Assembly (NCBI GenBank): GCA_963662245.2
Contig: CAXXVQ010000002.1
Location: 62,001 to 126,000, forward strand
Direction: 5' to 3'
Length of the DNA stretch: 64,000 nucleotides
From: JAFGVL01 sp963662245
GTDB taxonomy: Bacteria > Bacteroidota > Bacteroidia > Bacteroidales > Paludibacteraceae
The notes beneath the pieces were generated by a model. It worked only from the letters and a program-made list of their open reading frames with translations. It had not been told where the DNA came from and did no database searches. Of this stretch, positions 35,083-44,794 are shown one piece after another (position 1 is the first letter of the stretch; each line of letters begins with the position of its first letter). Made by a program: the position numbers and the translations under genes.

Positions 35083-35123
35083 GAATCAATTCTTTAAGAA
35101 AGACGAAAATCCTTGCGTCTCTA

Positions 35124-35648
35124 CTATTTTCTATAACGAATAATCTTTGCAGGATTTCCACCTACAATCGCATAATCAGGAATATCCTTTGTGACTACCG
35201 ATCCGGCACCTATTATTACTCCTTTGCCTATATGGTTACAACCAGGTAATACAATTACATGAACTCCTATCCACACATCATCTTCAATCGTCAACGGTGT
35301 TTTTTCACCATGCCCCTGATGTCCAATTGGAATATCAGTTCTATCAAATTTATGTGCTCCACCAAGGAACATCGTATACTCACCAATCATTACATAATCA
35401 CCGATAGTCAATATTCTATTTAGAGTTTTAAAATTGCAACTTAATCCAACTTCTTTTCCAACTCGGATATCTTTTCCATTCCCAAAATAAACACCATTCT
35501 CAATATTACAATCAGTACCAAATGAACTTAAAATTTTACGACAAAGTCGAGCTCTGATTTTCTTCGCAATTTTACCTACAAATGGAGTTACTGATTTCGG
35601 TAAATATTGAGCAAAAGAGTAATATATGAATAGATATAACTTATGCAT
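35124..35648 (-). CDS. Hexapeptide-repeat acyltransferase (WbbJ/maltose-acetyltransferase-like)
   Basis: A 174-residue left-handed beta-helix enzyme. After a short helix-rich start come IENGVYFGNGKDIRVGKEVG, MIGEYTMFLGGAHKFDRTDI with the catalytic His, WIGVHVIVLPGCNHIGKGV and VGGNPAKIIRYRK. It probably O-acetylates a sugar of the locus with acetyl-CoA. It begins just inside the end of the GT4 gene (8-base overlap), so the pair is coupled. Confidence 0.88.
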   Translation of the reverse strand: MHKLYLFIYYSFAQYLPKSVTPFVGKIAKKIRARLCRKILSSFGTDCNIENGVYFGNGKDIRVGKEVGLSCNFKTLNRILTIGDYVMIGEYTMFLGGAHKFDRTDIPIGHQGHGEKTPLTIEDDVWIGVHVIVLPGCNHIGKGVIIGAGSVVTKDIPDYAIVGGNPAKIIRYRK

Positions 35649-36564
35649 TGTTTTTAATTCTTAATACTGAATTATATATATCAATAATTTTTGTAATAAT
35701 TATCTCATTATCGTATTTAGTCATCTTCCCTCTACCATTTATTTTTTCGGCACTAGTCAATACCTGTTGTAGTTTATTTGCAACATCTTGAGCCTCAAAA
35801 CGAACAATAAAACAGCCAGGCACATCTCCTATCACTTCTTTTACATCCCCCACATCCGTAGATACAATGGGACAATTACAAGCCATAGCTTCTTTAATAA
35901 ACTGAGGTGACCCTTCCGTAAATGAAGTCATTACAGCAGCATCAACTGCGTTAAATAAATAAACCACCTCTTCTCTTGTATACCCACCCATTGGAAGTAA
36001 CTTAACATTGTCCATCAAATCCACTGCAGCTTGTGCCAAAGGAGCATTTTTAACCTTATTTTGAAATTTTCCTGCAAAAAGGACTAATCTATCATTTTCA
36101 GAAAAGTTTAAATTCTTTCGGGCTACTGACTTTTCTATAGGCTTAAACAAGCTCAATTCAACACCAAATGGCACTAAAGAGAAGTTTCTTTTTATTTTTG
36201 AATATATTAGATTCTTGTTTGATACAAAGATATTATGAGCAGATAAAAACATACATATTTTAGATAAATAAAATACATTCTTATAATTTATATCACTACC
36301 CAAATATGTAGTTACTACAGGTTTTTGTCTCTGTAAATTGGCAAATAAACCAGCTAATCCATAATGTGCATGAATAATATCTGGCTTATAAACTGCAATT
36401 TTTTCCTTTAATCGTTTTAACGACTTTAAATATCCTTTTACTCCTTTATTTTCAATCAAAAAATAATCGACATCAACACCAAACCTTCTTAAACCATCAA
36501 CTTGTTCTGTTATGAACTGAGCAATATTTCCAGCTCTAGAACGACATACTACCAAAATTCTCAT
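35641..36564 (-). CDS. Glycosyltransferase family 4
   Basis: A 307-residue GT-B enzyme, short for the family. The N-terminal lobe has PDIIHAHYGLAGLFA near 80-94, and the C-terminal lobe has VLFAGKFQNKVKNAPLAQ and the EX7E-type segment FTEGSPQFIKEAMACNCP near 220-237. Donor and acceptor are not predictable. It starts 8 bases after the reductase-like SDR gene. Confidence 0.9.
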   Translation of the reverse strand: MRILVVCRSRAGNIAQFITEQVDGLRRFGVDVDYFLIENKGVKGYLKSLKRLKEKIAVYKPDIIHAHYGLAGLFANLQRQKPVVTTYLGSDINYKNVFYLSKICMFLSAHNIFVSNKNLIYSKIKRNFSLVPFGVELSLFKPIEKSVARKNLNFSENDRLVLFAGKFQNKVKNAPLAQAAVDLMDNVKLLPMGGYTREEVVYLFNAVDAAVMTSFTEGSPQFIKEAMACNCPIVSTDVGDVKEVIGDVPGCFIVRFEAQDVANKLQQVLTSAEKINGRGKMTKYDNEIIITKIIDIYNSVLRIKNNA

Positions 36565-36571
36565 ACCTTAA

Positions 36572-37408
36572 TTACAATAACTTTAACCCTTCTGCTAAAG
36601 AATATTTTAAATTCCAACCAGTTTTAAGCAGTTTATCAATATTTGCAATTGTATCTAATACTTCATTGGGTCTATATTCGTTAAGTGAAACTAAATCCAC
36701 ATCTTGATCATGTGTTTTAGCAATCATACCTACAACCTCTTTTACAGAGTAACTCAACCCTGATCCTAAATTATATATTTCAAGATCAGCACTCTGCTTA
36801 TAGCTAAGCATATGTTCTATTGCAGACACTACATCCAAAACATGAATGTAATCTCTTTTAGGTCTTTCGTCTTTAATAACAACCTTTGACCCTTTTTTTA
36901 TTTGGTCTAAAATTGATGGAATTAAAAAATTCTCATTTTGACCCTTCCCATATATATTAAATGGACGAAAAATCGTTATTGGAACTTTAAAATCCCTCGC
37001 ATATCCTCGGCAGAGGTCTTCACATATAACTTTAGATTGTGCATACGGATTAAATGCTTTTATAGGATGGTTCTCATCAATTGGAAGATAATCCGGATGT
37101 CCGTACACATAAGAACTTAAATAAATTAATCTAGCATTATTGAGTCTAGAAAGCTCCAGCATATTTAATGTACTCTGAATATTTACTTGATAGAATTCTT
37201 TTGGCTTTTCATAAGAATCCGGCACAAACGATTTATTTGCTAAATGCACAATTACATCAGCCTTTATGTCTCTAACCTGATTCCAATCACAAATATCAAC
37301 ACCTAAATTAATATCTAATAACTGAAATTCAATATCTGAAGACTTTTCCAAATTTGACGACAAATACGAACCGATGAAACCACTACTTCCTGTTATTACT
37401 ACCCGCAT
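36572..37408 (-). CDS. Extended SDR: NAD-dependent epimerase/reductase
   Basis: The 278-residue product has GSSGFIGS (7-14) for NAD(P) binding, the catalytic PYAQSK (Tyr122, Lys126) and IFRPFNIYGKGQNENF in the substrate domain. It lacks the TDE/TSE dehydratase triad (YLSSYVYG here), so epimerase or 4-keto-reductase is more likely than dehydratase. It follows the LegB-type dehydratase and nucleotidyltransferase genes, so it could reduce their keto product. Inferred only. Confidence 0.85.
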   Translation of the reverse strand: MRVVITGSSGFIGSYLSSNLEKSSDIEFQLLDINLGVDICDWNQVRDIKADVIVHLANKSFVPDSYEKPKEFYQVNIQSTLNMLELSRLNNARLIYLSSYVYGHPDYLPIDENHPIKAFNPYAQSKVICEDLCRGYARDFKVPITIFRPFNIYGKGQNENFLIPSILDQIKKGSKVVIKDERPKRDYIHVLDVVSAIEHMLSYKQSADLEIYNLGSGLSYSVKEVVGMIAKTHDQDVDLVSLNEYRPNEVLDTIANIDKLLKTGWNLKYSLAEGLKLL

Positions 37409-37418
37409 AGTGTTTTCT

Positions 37419-38123
37419 TTAAATTAATATTTTTTTTTGTTCGTAGTCTTCACAAGCTTGCTCATAGTCTTCGGGACGACCAATATCTAACCAATATCCA
37501 TCAAATAATTTAATACTTGCTGGAGTTTCTTTTGCTATTAGATCATGCATTAAATGATCAAAGCCATAAAAAACATTGGCAGGAATAATTTCTAAACAAC
37601 TTTTGTTCAGCATATACACTCCCATACTTACTTTGTAATGCAATATAGGTTTCTCCTTAAACTCAATAAGTTTATTTGTTTCGTCTGTAACCAAGACACC
37701 ATAATCAACTTTATGGTCACGCTCAAAACCGGATACTGTAAATATATTCTTGTTTTCACAATGAAAATCATAGAAAGATGAAAAATCTAAATTAGTTAGT
37801 ACATCTCCATTAATCACAAGAAAATCTCCTGGTAAATCATTAATCAGCTTAAGAGGTCCCATTGTACTTAATGGAATATCTTCATGTGAATAATCTATCT
37901 TTACGCCCCACTTTGAACCATCACCGCAAAACTCCTTAATCATCTCAGCCATATGATTCACCGTAATAGTAATATGGCCAAAACCATCTCTAACCAATTG
38001 AGAAATAATTATATCTATAATAGGAGTATCACCTATAGGCACTAATGGTTTAGGCATAGTAAGTGTATACGGCTTCAATCTTGTTCCTTTTCCTCCTGCT
38101 AATATTACTGCTCTCTTTGACAT
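37419..38123 (-). CDS. Sugar-1-phosphate nucleotidyltransferase
   Basis: A 234-residue nucleotidyltransferase with the signature LAGGKGTRLKPYTLTMPKPL (8-27), then INGDVLTNLDFSS (near 98) and GYWLDIGRPEDYEQA near the C-terminus. It belongs to the family with RmlA and mannose-1-phosphate guanylyltransferases. The absence of a C-terminal extension and the shortness suggest a minimal single-domain enzyme. It lies 3 bases after the LegB-like gene, so it probably activates the sugar that LegB dehydrates, as PtmE does in the GDP-GlcNAc route. Confidence 0.88.
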   Translation of the reverse strand: MSKRAVILAGGKGTRLKPYTLTMPKPLVPIGDTPIIDIIISQLVRDGFGHITITVNHMAEMIKEFCGDGSKWGVKIDYSHEDIPLSTMGPLKLINDLPGDFLVINGDVLTNLDFSSFYDFHCENKNIFTVSGFERDHKVDYGVLVTDETNKLIEFKEKPILHYKVSMGVYMLNKSCLEIIPANVFYGFDHLMHDLIAKETPASIKLFDGYWLDIGRPEDYEQACEDYEQKKILI

Positions 38124-38126
38124 ACC

Positions 38127-39104
38127 TTAAACATTATAAATAGAAGCCTTATACTTAACTAAATTCTCTTTATTAGTAAACCATTCTACGGTCTCTTTCA
38201 AACCTTCTTCAATAGAATATGAAGGTTCAAATCCGGTTAATGATTTAATCTTGGAGTTGTCCCCCCACAATCTAAATACTTCCGAGTTTCTAGGTCTTAT
38301 CCTTTTTTCATCTTCAATAAAATTCACTTTAGCATCCATTATTTTGGCAATAAGCTCCAAAGTATCCCTCATTGATATCTCATAATTACTAGCGACATTC
38401 ACCTCTTCGCCAATTGAATCTTTACAATCGGCTAATTGAATAAAACCCTTACAGGTGTCTTTCACAAAATTAAAATCCCTTGTTGGAGTTAAATCTCCTA
38501 GCATTATTTCTTTTTTACCATTAGCTATTTGAGTGATAATGGTCGGAATTATTGCTCTTGCAGATTGCCTTGGTCCATATGTATTAAATGGTCGTACTAT
38601 CGTAATAGGAAGTTCAAATGCATTATAAAAGCTTAATGCTATTGCGTCTGCTCCAATTTTTGATGCAGAATATGGCGATTGAGGTTGCTTCGGATGTTTC
38701 TCATCAATCGGAACATATTGTGCAGTTCCATATACTTCTGAAGTAGATGTGACTAATATTCTTCCCACTCCATTCTCTTTTGCCGCTTGACAAATGTTTA
38801 ATGTACCGGTAACATTTGTATCTACATAACTTTCCGGTGCCACATATGAATATGGGATAGCAATAAGTGCTGCCAGATGAAATATAACATCAATATCTTT
38901 GGTTATGTATTTACAATAATGAGCATCTCGTACATCCCCTGTTAAAATCTCCAGATTTTCATGTACCACTCCATCTAACCATCCCCAATAATTAAAAGAA
39001 TTATATTGACATAAAGCTTTCACTTTATATCCCGATTCTAATAACATTTCAGTGAGGTGAGATCCAATAAAACCATCTGCACCTGTTACTAATACTTTGC
39101 TCAT
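38127..39104 (-). CDS. LegB-type nucleotide-sugar 4,6-dehydratase
   Basis: The 325-residue SDR has GADGFIGSHL (8-17) and the LegB-characteristic YNSFNYWGWLD (34-44). VTSTSEVYGTAQ (118-129) forms the dehydratase triad position, with PYSASK (Tyr145, Lys149) and FNTYGPRQSARAIIP following. LegB enzymes dehydrate GDP- or UDP-GlcNAc to a 4-keto-6-deoxy sugar. No LegC, LegG or sialic-acid synthase-like gene is in the window, so legionaminic acid itself is not supported. The nucleotidyltransferase and SDR directly downstream complete a small cassette. Confidence 0.88.
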   Translation of the reverse strand: MSKVLVTGADGFIGSHLTEMLLESGYKVKALCQYNSFNYWGWLDGVVHENLEILTGDVRDAHYCKYITKDIDVIFHLAALIAIPYSYVAPESYVDTNVTGTLNICQAAKENGVGRILVTSTSEVYGTAQYVPIDEKHPKQPQSPYSASKIGADAIALSFYNAFELPITIVRPFNTYGPRQSARAIIPTIITQIANGKKEIMLGDLTPTRDFNFVKDTCKGFIQLADCKDSIGEEVNVASNYEISMRDTLELIAKIMDAKVNFIEDEKRIRPRNSEVFRLWGDNSKIKSLTGFEPSYSIEEGLKETVEWFTNKENLVKYKASIYNV

Positions 39105-39119
39105 ATTATTTTATAATAT

Positions 39120-39212
39120 TTATCTTTTATTTTCTTCGTTAATATCTTGGAGCATTAAAATTACTTCATACTCGTTTATTGTACTAGGATCAACTCGAAT
39201 TGTAGCTTCATA
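39120..39212 (-). pseudogene. Coding-like 30-codon fragment without start codon
   Basis: In the gene-free gap 39105-39270 one minus-strand frame ends in TAA at 39120-39122 after 30 sense codons with normal amino-acid composition (ending LMLQDINEENKR). An in-frame TAA lies four codons upstream and no ATG precedes it. It looks like the tail of a lost gene, or an unusually protein-like spacer. The sequence is not recognised. Confidence 0.35.
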
Positions 39213-39270
39213 ATTATTTAATTTTTAATTAAGGCAATTGATTTAATTGTAAATTAGCACATTTACTAAT

Positions 39271-40686
39271 TTATAAAGCTCCTCTACCTACTAATTTAAA
39301 TATATTCCAACCAATTACAGCAATTGCAATTAGCACTAAATATGGAACATAAAGATTTTTTTGCCTTCGAGTAACTTGAGTTAGGCCAAAACCTGCCAAT
39401 ACCATCAAAAATGGCAAGGTTGGTAAATGAAAGCGTTCAGAAAGAGCAAAAGCACTCATAGATATAATTAATAAATAAGATATTATAAACACTAATAATA
39501 ATACATGATGACGATATGTTTTATATCTAAATATAATTGCAAATAATCCAATAAACACAAAATAAGCCATTATATTTTTTATTATATAAGTGCCATTTTG
39601 AGACATTTGATTTTGCTGAGTTTCTACATTTACCATCGTGGGGAATGGTGCTACAAAAATTGCAGGAGCAAATAATGCTGCTGAACCATATTTAGCAAAG
39701 GAGTTTCCTCCTTCACGCTCGGCTCTAAATTGCATACTAACTGATTGATTAGCCTCTCTAGCCTGCCAATAAGTATCTATTTCCTGTTCTATACTACCCG
39801 AAAATATAAAAAGCGCAGCAATCACAAACCAAAAAATTAATATTATTCGTTTACCCCAACCTGAAGTTTTTGTTTTAGAAAAAACTAAAGCAGAAAAGAA
39901 TGCAAACCATACACTTGCACCAAGAACAGTTCTAAATAAAAAAAGAGATACACCTACTAATACAGGAATTATTAAATCATTTACTCTAATTTTCTCAGAA
40001 CGGATTACATAATCAGATCTCTCCAAAAACAAAGTGACAAGAAAAATCATATTAGTCTCTTTTAGATGCAAGCCACAATAAAAAATTAAATTTGGTAACA
40101 GTATGGCAATAATTGCTGTATTCCGTGCAGCTAATTCACCGAAATTTCTTTTTGAAAACTTAAATAACAGAACAACCATCCATGCACTTAATACTGAAGA
40201 TATTAATCTTGGAATTATAATATATTTACCAAAAATCATATAAACAAATCCCAGATACAATGGATGTCCCATATCTGAAATCTGGAACCCTGTATTTAAA
40301 GAATAGTTTAACCACTCTTTAAATCCTACATCAGAAACACTACAAGCAATATCATGATAAAATTCAGCGTCTGCAGATCCAAATTCAAATGGTTTTCCAG
40401 TCATTAACAGATAAAAGAAATATGAAAACAACACATAGATTATTCTTATAAGTAATGCCGTAGAAAATATTTTTTTCAGAAGTAGTTTTTCAGGAATATT
40501 TCTCCATTTTTTCGATAAATTATTTAAGAAGTAGAAAAAAGTGATTACCTCAATTCCACCAAACAGTACCCACAAAAGAGGTATTGCTTTATAGAAAAAT
40601 AACAACATTAAGGCTCCCAAAACAATGAAGTAGAGATATATTGCTTTCTTAGTAAAATAGGTTGATATAATATTATTTTGTTGCAA
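39271..40686 (-). CDS. GT-C-fold membrane glycosyltransferase-like protein
   Basis: A 471-residue protein with about 11 hydrophobic helices. After two N-terminal helices comes FGSADAEFYHDIACSVS with acidic residues in the first large periplasmic loop, then DMGHPLYLGFVYMIFGK and a HLKETNMIFLVTLF segment, as in family 39-like GT-C enzymes. These use lipid-linked sugars on the outer face. It could also be an unrecognised polymerase, as such proteins are hard to separate. It begins the 39-64 kb run at its 3' end. Confidence 0.75.
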   Translation of the reverse strand: MQQNNIISTYFTKKAIYLYFIVLGALMLLFFYKAIPLLWVLFGGIEVITFFYFLNNLSKKWRNIPEKLLLKKIFSTALLIRIIYVLFSYFFYLLMTGKPFEFGSADAEFYHDIACSVSDVGFKEWLNYSLNTGFQISDMGHPLYLGFVYMIFGKYIIIPRLISSVLSAWMVVLLFKFSKRNFGELAARNTAIIAILLPNLIFYCGLHLKETNMIFLVTLFLERSDYVIRSEKIRVNDLIIPVLVGVSLFLFRTVLGASVWFAFFSALVFSKTKTSGWGKRIILIFWFVIAALFIFSGSIEQEIDTYWQAREANQSVSMQFRAEREGGNSFAKYGSAALFAPAIFVAPFPTMVNVETQQNQMSQNGTYIIKNIMAYFVFIGLFAIIFRYKTYRHHVLLLVFIISYLLIISMSAFALSERFHLPTLPFLMVLAGFGLTQVTRRQKNLYVPYLVLIAIAVIGWNIFKLVGRGAL

Positions 40687-40721
40687 TGTTTCTAATATTT
40701 CTGTATATAAAAATCGAATTA

Positions 40722-41888
40722 TTAATTTAAAAGTTTTCTATATACTTTTATAATATCACTTGTTATTATATGCCATGAATATTTAGTTCCAGAATTAATA
40801 TTCTCACTTCTCATTAGATTATTAATGTCTCGGTTCCCTATAAGATAAAGTATATTCTCTGCAAATTTATTCAAATCATTATAATCACTTAATAGCCCAT
40901 TCTTCTTATCTTTAATTACATAAGGTATCCCACCTACATTTGTAGCAACAATTGGAATCCCCATCGCTAAAGCCTCGCATAGCACTATTCCTTGAGATTC
41001 CTCCTGACTATGAAGTACAAACAAATCCGCTTTAGAATACAATTCATAAAGACATTCAGATGAAGCGTTTACAACTAATGAGACATTCTTTGTCAAATCA
41101 TTGTTTTTTATTTCACTTTTTAACTGGTTGTAATAATTTTGATCAGTCAATGTACCAGCAATGATCAATTTTATTTCAGGATAATATTTTTGTACTATTG
41201 AAACTGATTGTATTAGCTTTATATGTCCTTTTCTAGCATTAATACCTCCAACAGATAATATCATCCCTTTCTGACATACTACTTGCGGATTATTTGAAAA
41301 GAAAGAAGAATCTACTCCCTGTGGAATAACAATACATTTGGGTGCTCTAAATATTTTCTTCTGCAATCTGTATTTATTAATTTGTTTTGCTACATATTTT
41401 GTATCTACTATAATCTGATTCGTAAATGTCAATAAAAGAAACTCACACCAACTTTGAAAAACATATTTAAATAAATTACGCAATGAAAAGTTTTTATTTA
41501 ACTCATTTCTTTTTTCAATATGAGCCAAACCATGTATAGTTACTAAAACAGGAATTCTATTAAATTTACAAAGTATATATAATATTAATGAAATAAAATT
41601 ACTCGAATGAAGATGACAAATATCAGGCCTTAAACTCTTTATGTTCTTTAGAATGCTAATACACCTTAAAACTGACATTATATTAGTTCCTTTTGAATAA
41701 AATCTATAAACAACTATCCCATCATTTTCTTCAACAATATCAGAAGTAACATCTTTTCGAGGTAAATCAAATACAAAAACTTCATTTTGTTTCTTCAATT
41801 CATTTGAAAGCCCAAATATTGAAGACTCAATGCCCCCTTTAATACATTTTAAATTTTGTGGATACGATCCGACTTGAATAATTTTCAT
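40722..41888 (-). CDS. Glycosyltransferase family 4
   Basis: A 388-residue GT-B enzyme. KCIKGGIESSIFGLSNEL lies near 14-31, PDICHLHSSNFISLILYILC near 89, GGINARKGHIKLIQS near 212, and SQEESQGIVLCEALAMGIP near 285, with the EX7E motif and NVGGIPYVI after it. Donor unknown. The start ATG overlaps the stop of the upstream GT2 by 4 bases (ATGA-type). Confidence 0.92.
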   Translation of the reverse strand: MKIIQVGSYPQNLKCIKGGIESSIFGLSNELKKQNEVFVFDLPRKDVTSDIVEENDGIVVYRFYSKGTNIMSVLRCISILKNIKSLRPDICHLHSSNFISLILYILCKFNRIPVLVTIHGLAHIEKRNELNKNFSLRNLFKYVFQSWCEFLLLTFTNQIIVDTKYVAKQINKYRLQKKIFRAPKCIVIPQGVDSSFFSNNPQVVCQKGMILSVGGINARKGHIKLIQSVSIVQKYYPEIKLIIAGTLTDQNYYNQLKSEIKNNDLTKNVSLVVNASSECLYELYSKADLFVLHSQEESQGIVLCEALAMGIPIVATNVGGIPYVIKDKKNGLLSDYNDLNKFAENILYLIGNRDINNLMRSENINSGTKYSWHIITSDIIKVYRKLLN

Positions 41889-42853
41889 TTTAATATCTTC
41901 ATTTTAATCTTAGACAGAAGAACAAAAAAACTGTTCTCTAGATTTAATATGAATATTGGTCTCCGGTACTTTTTCAACATCGATCTAGGCTGTTTATCCC
42001 AATTTACTTTCTGTAACTCAATCTTTGCTTTCATCCGATACTCATTATTAAGATAGTATGGAAACAAACCGTATGTGCGTAAATTATCTAATAATTGTTT
42101 TAAATTACTATTATTTCTCTCTTCTTCATCAAAATTATCTAAATTAAATAAAATGTGAGATTGAGGGTTATGTAATCGACCTATAGCTCTTTTTGATAAA
42201 TCAACATCCTGATTATAAAATGACAATGGCTTGTTTACAAATGCCACAGAATTAGTTAGTGTAATTTTTAACCATAAGTATAAATCTTCCCCTAATGTCA
42301 GATCTGAATTAAATCCTCCTACTTTATTAAAAACTTCTTTTGAGATTACTGATGCCCCTGTCCAAATAGGCATCCATAAGGATTTTGAATAAGCCTCAAA
42401 ATAATTTAAATAGCCTTTTTCAAAACTTTCACTAACTCCTATTTGGGCAGGATAATTTATTCCATGTTTCACTTTATAATACGAACTTACATATATTGCC
42501 GCTTCAGGATATTCTTTTATCAAAGCAAATATTTCTTCTAAAAATGTAGGGTCCCACCAATCATCAGCATCAAGAAATGCAATAAAATCATACTTTGCTT
42601 CCTTAACTCCATTATTGCGTGCAATTGAAACACCTTGATTAGATTGCTTAATAACCTTTAGCTTGGAATATTCTTCCAAATTTTTAACTTTTAATTGTTC
42701 TTGAATAAATAATAATTTTTCCAAACTATCATCTGTCGATCCATCATCAACAACTATCAACTCAAAGTTCTTAAATGTCTGCAAAAACACTGAATTAATG
42801 GTTTTCTCAATAAATGGAGCTTTGTTATATAAAGGAACAATTATAGAAAACAT
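41885..42853 (-). CDS. Glycosyltransferase family 2
   Basis: A 322-residue GT-A enzyme with FSIIVPLYNKAPFIEKTINS at the start, VVDDGSTDDS (34-43) and AFLDADDWWDP (92-102) as metal and nucleotide sites. A late DLTLGEDLYLWLKI holds the acidic catalytic-base region (ED). The C-terminus is basic. It overlaps the GT4 gene by 4 bases and follows another GT2 by one base. Confidence 0.92.
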   Translation of the reverse strand: MFSIIVPLYNKAPFIEKTINSVFLQTFKNFELIVVDDGSTDDSLEKLLFIQEQLKVKNLEEYSKLKVIKQSNQGVSIARNNGVKEAKYDFIAFLDADDWWDPTFLEEIFALIKEYPEAAIYVSSYYKVKHGINYPAQIGVSESFEKGYLNYFEAYSKSLWMPIWTGASVISKEVFNKVGGFNSDLTLGEDLYLWLKITLTNSVAFVNKPLSFYNQDVDLSKRAIGRLHNPQSHILFNLDNFDEEERNNSNLKQLLDNLRTYGLFPYYLNNEYRMKAKIELQKVNWDKQPRSMLKKYRRPIFILNLENSFFVLLSKIKMKILK

Positions 42854-42854
42854 A

Positions 42855-43808
42855 TTATTTTAAATATTTTTTAAATATATTATACAACAGAAATAAGACA
42901 TAATGCCGTGCACATACAATCTTTAAAGAGCTATTTTCTTTAATTTGTGATGCGTATTCTTTTGCTTTTGGAAAGCATCTTTCCTTATAGGCTAAATTTA
43001 GTAATACATGAAACTTGTAATCTAAATACACTTGTTCTTTATAATCTAATTTATCAGAAAACAATGAACATACATAACGATAACACTCTTGTTCTTTATC
43101 AAAGCGTTTTATTATTTGTTCATATGTTTTAGGACGAGTAATAGATTCAGTTTCAACACCAAAAGTTGCAGTCGAGACAGGCAAACAATAGAATTTTGTA
43201 TATGCAGACAAAATCATCCAAGTATTCCAGTCCTGTAATGTAAATTGATATCTAATATAATCATCTAATGGTAAATATTTGTCAATCAATTTTTTTCGAT
43301 ACATCATAGTTGCATTACAGAACTTAAATTTACCTGTAAATATATCTAACTGTAAATCATCACTATACCTATCTGTACTAACTACTACCTCTTGGATATC
43401 ACCAGTATCTCTATTATGAGTCCTATAATCACTATGAACTACACCATATTCTGAATTTAATTCCAAAAAATCAACTTGTAATTTGAGTTTCTCAGGATTG
43501 TGCCAATAATCATCATTATCACAATTAGCAATATATTTTCCCTTACAACTCTTCAAGCATGTTGCCCAATTTGCAGCCAAGCCAATATTCTTCTCATGAA
43601 ACAATAATTGAATTATTTCCGGATATTTCTCTTTGTATGCTATTAAAATATCCCGAACTCCATCTGTACTACAATCATCACCAATAATTATTTCATACCT
43701 AAAATTACATTTCTGAGACAATATAGAATCTATAGTTTGTGACACTATATCCATTCTATTATAAGAAGGTACAATTACAGAAACAACAATATTATTAATA
43801 CTATCCAT
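42855..43808 (-). CDS. Glycosyltransferase family 2
   Basis: A 317-residue GT-A enzyme: VSVIVPSYNRMDIVSQTIDS, IIGDDCSTDG (41-50), and IANCDNDDYWHNPEKL (93-108) with the DxD-like acidic motif. The long C-terminal part (about 210-317) with YRYVCSLFSDKLDYKEQVYL is helical, as in many GT2 members of polysaccharide loci. Substrate not known. Overlaps the gene at 43801 by 8 bases. Confidence 0.92.
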   Translation of the reverse strand: MDSINNIVVSVIVPSYNRMDIVSQTIDSILSQKCNFRYEIIIGDDCSTDGVRDILIAYKEKYPEIIQLLFHEKNIGLAANWATCLKSCKGKYIANCDNDDYWHNPEKLKLQVDFLELNSEYGVVHSDYRTHNRDTGDIQEVVVSTDRYSDDLQLDIFTGKFKFCNATMMYRKKLIDKYLPLDDYIRYQFTLQDWNTWMILSAYTKFYCLPVSTATFGVETESITRPKTYEQIIKRFDKEQECYRYVCSLFSDKLDYKEQVYLDYKFHVLLNLAYKERCFPKAKEYASQIKENSSLKIVCARHYVLFLLYNIFKKYLK

Positions 43809-44787
43809 TTGTCTTTCTTTTTATGCTTTTATAGAAATGTGTTATTTTCAAGAAAAATGGGATACCCATTAGTTTACAAAGCATTAATGAAGTTAGCGCA
43901 AACATCTCTTGATTGAAATTAAGTTGATAATATTTTTTTAAATTATAATTATAATGATTCATCAAAAGCTCTCCAGTACCATTCAAATCAAAATCACATT
44001 TATCATCAATCACTTGATTACTATACAATTCATTATAATTACAGTTTTCACCACTTCCATCCCAACCAATATTTCTAACTTTTGAAACAATTGGATTTAA
44101 CACATACATATTTCTTGTTACAAAGAATAATGAGAAATAAATATCACTACCAATAGCCTCTTTCTGATTAGCAATAATCCTCATCAAATAATATAAATTC
44201 TTTAGACTAGATTTCATTACTTTCAGACTAGAATTTATCATAAACTGATTAATGTAATTTATATTTTTACATTTAGCAGCTTCATAATATTTATCTTTCC
44301 AGATACCAAAACCCCATGCTGAAAAAAAAGTTTTATTCTTCACAAAATTATCTAGGACATCATTGTCTATGCTCAATTTGATTGGATATGTATACCCGCA
44401 AATTGCAAATAATGATTTGTCCATTGAATAATGGTCTCTGCTTTTGTTTATATATTCTAGAAAATTATGCGAAAACTCATTATCATCTTCGCTAATAATT
44501 ATAAAATCATATTTGCTAAACAAATAATCAATTCCAGATTCCAAGTTTTTTGTAGCACCAAAATTTTCATTCCGTTTTATTATCTCAATACTCTTAAAAC
44601 CATCTAATGTTTCTAAATATTTCGATATCTTTTCATATCCCTCCCTATGTGATTCATATAAGGGATAATCCAACGCTATAAACAAATCTGTAAATACAGC
44701 ATCCTTATTTGACCTCAAGGATTCAATACATTTCTTAAAATGTTCAAATCGGCATAAGGTAACTACAAGTACAGGGGCTTTTTCCAT
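43801..44787 (-). CDS. GT-A glycosyltransferase (GNT-I-like/GT2 clan)
   Basis: A 328-residue protein with VLVVTLCRFEHFKKCIESLR (6-25), RNENFGATKNLESGIDYLF near 72-90 and ISEDDNEFSHNFLEYINKS (98-116), where SEDD is the metal motif. It continues with SAWGFGIWKDKYY. Together with the gene at 55462 it belongs to the group resembling eukaryotic GNT-I-like enzymes, with a first strand PVLxxTxxR. Acceptor unknown. Confidence 0.82.
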   Translation of the reverse strand: MEKAPVLVVTLCRFEHFKKCIESLRSNKDAVFTDLFIALDYPLYESHREGYEKISKYLETLDGFKSIEIIKRNENFGATKNLESGIDYLFSKYDFIIISEDDNEFSHNFLEYINKSRDHYSMDKSLFAICGYTYPIKLSIDNDVLDNFVKNKTFFSAWGFGIWKDKYYEAAKCKNINYINQFMINSSLKVMKSSLKNLYYLMRIIANQKEAIGSDIYFSLFFVTRNMYVLNPIVSKVRNIGWDGSGENCNYNELYSNQVIDDKCDFDLNGTGELLMNHYNYNLKKYYQLNFNQEMFALTSLMLCKLMGIPFFLKITHFYKSIKRKTNG

Positions 44788-44794
44788 CTATAAA

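Noticed and set aside
38127..39104. Legionaminic acid or other sialic-acid pathway on the basis of the LegB-like gene
   Set aside because: No LegC, LegG, LegI or LegF homologue was found among the visible genes.
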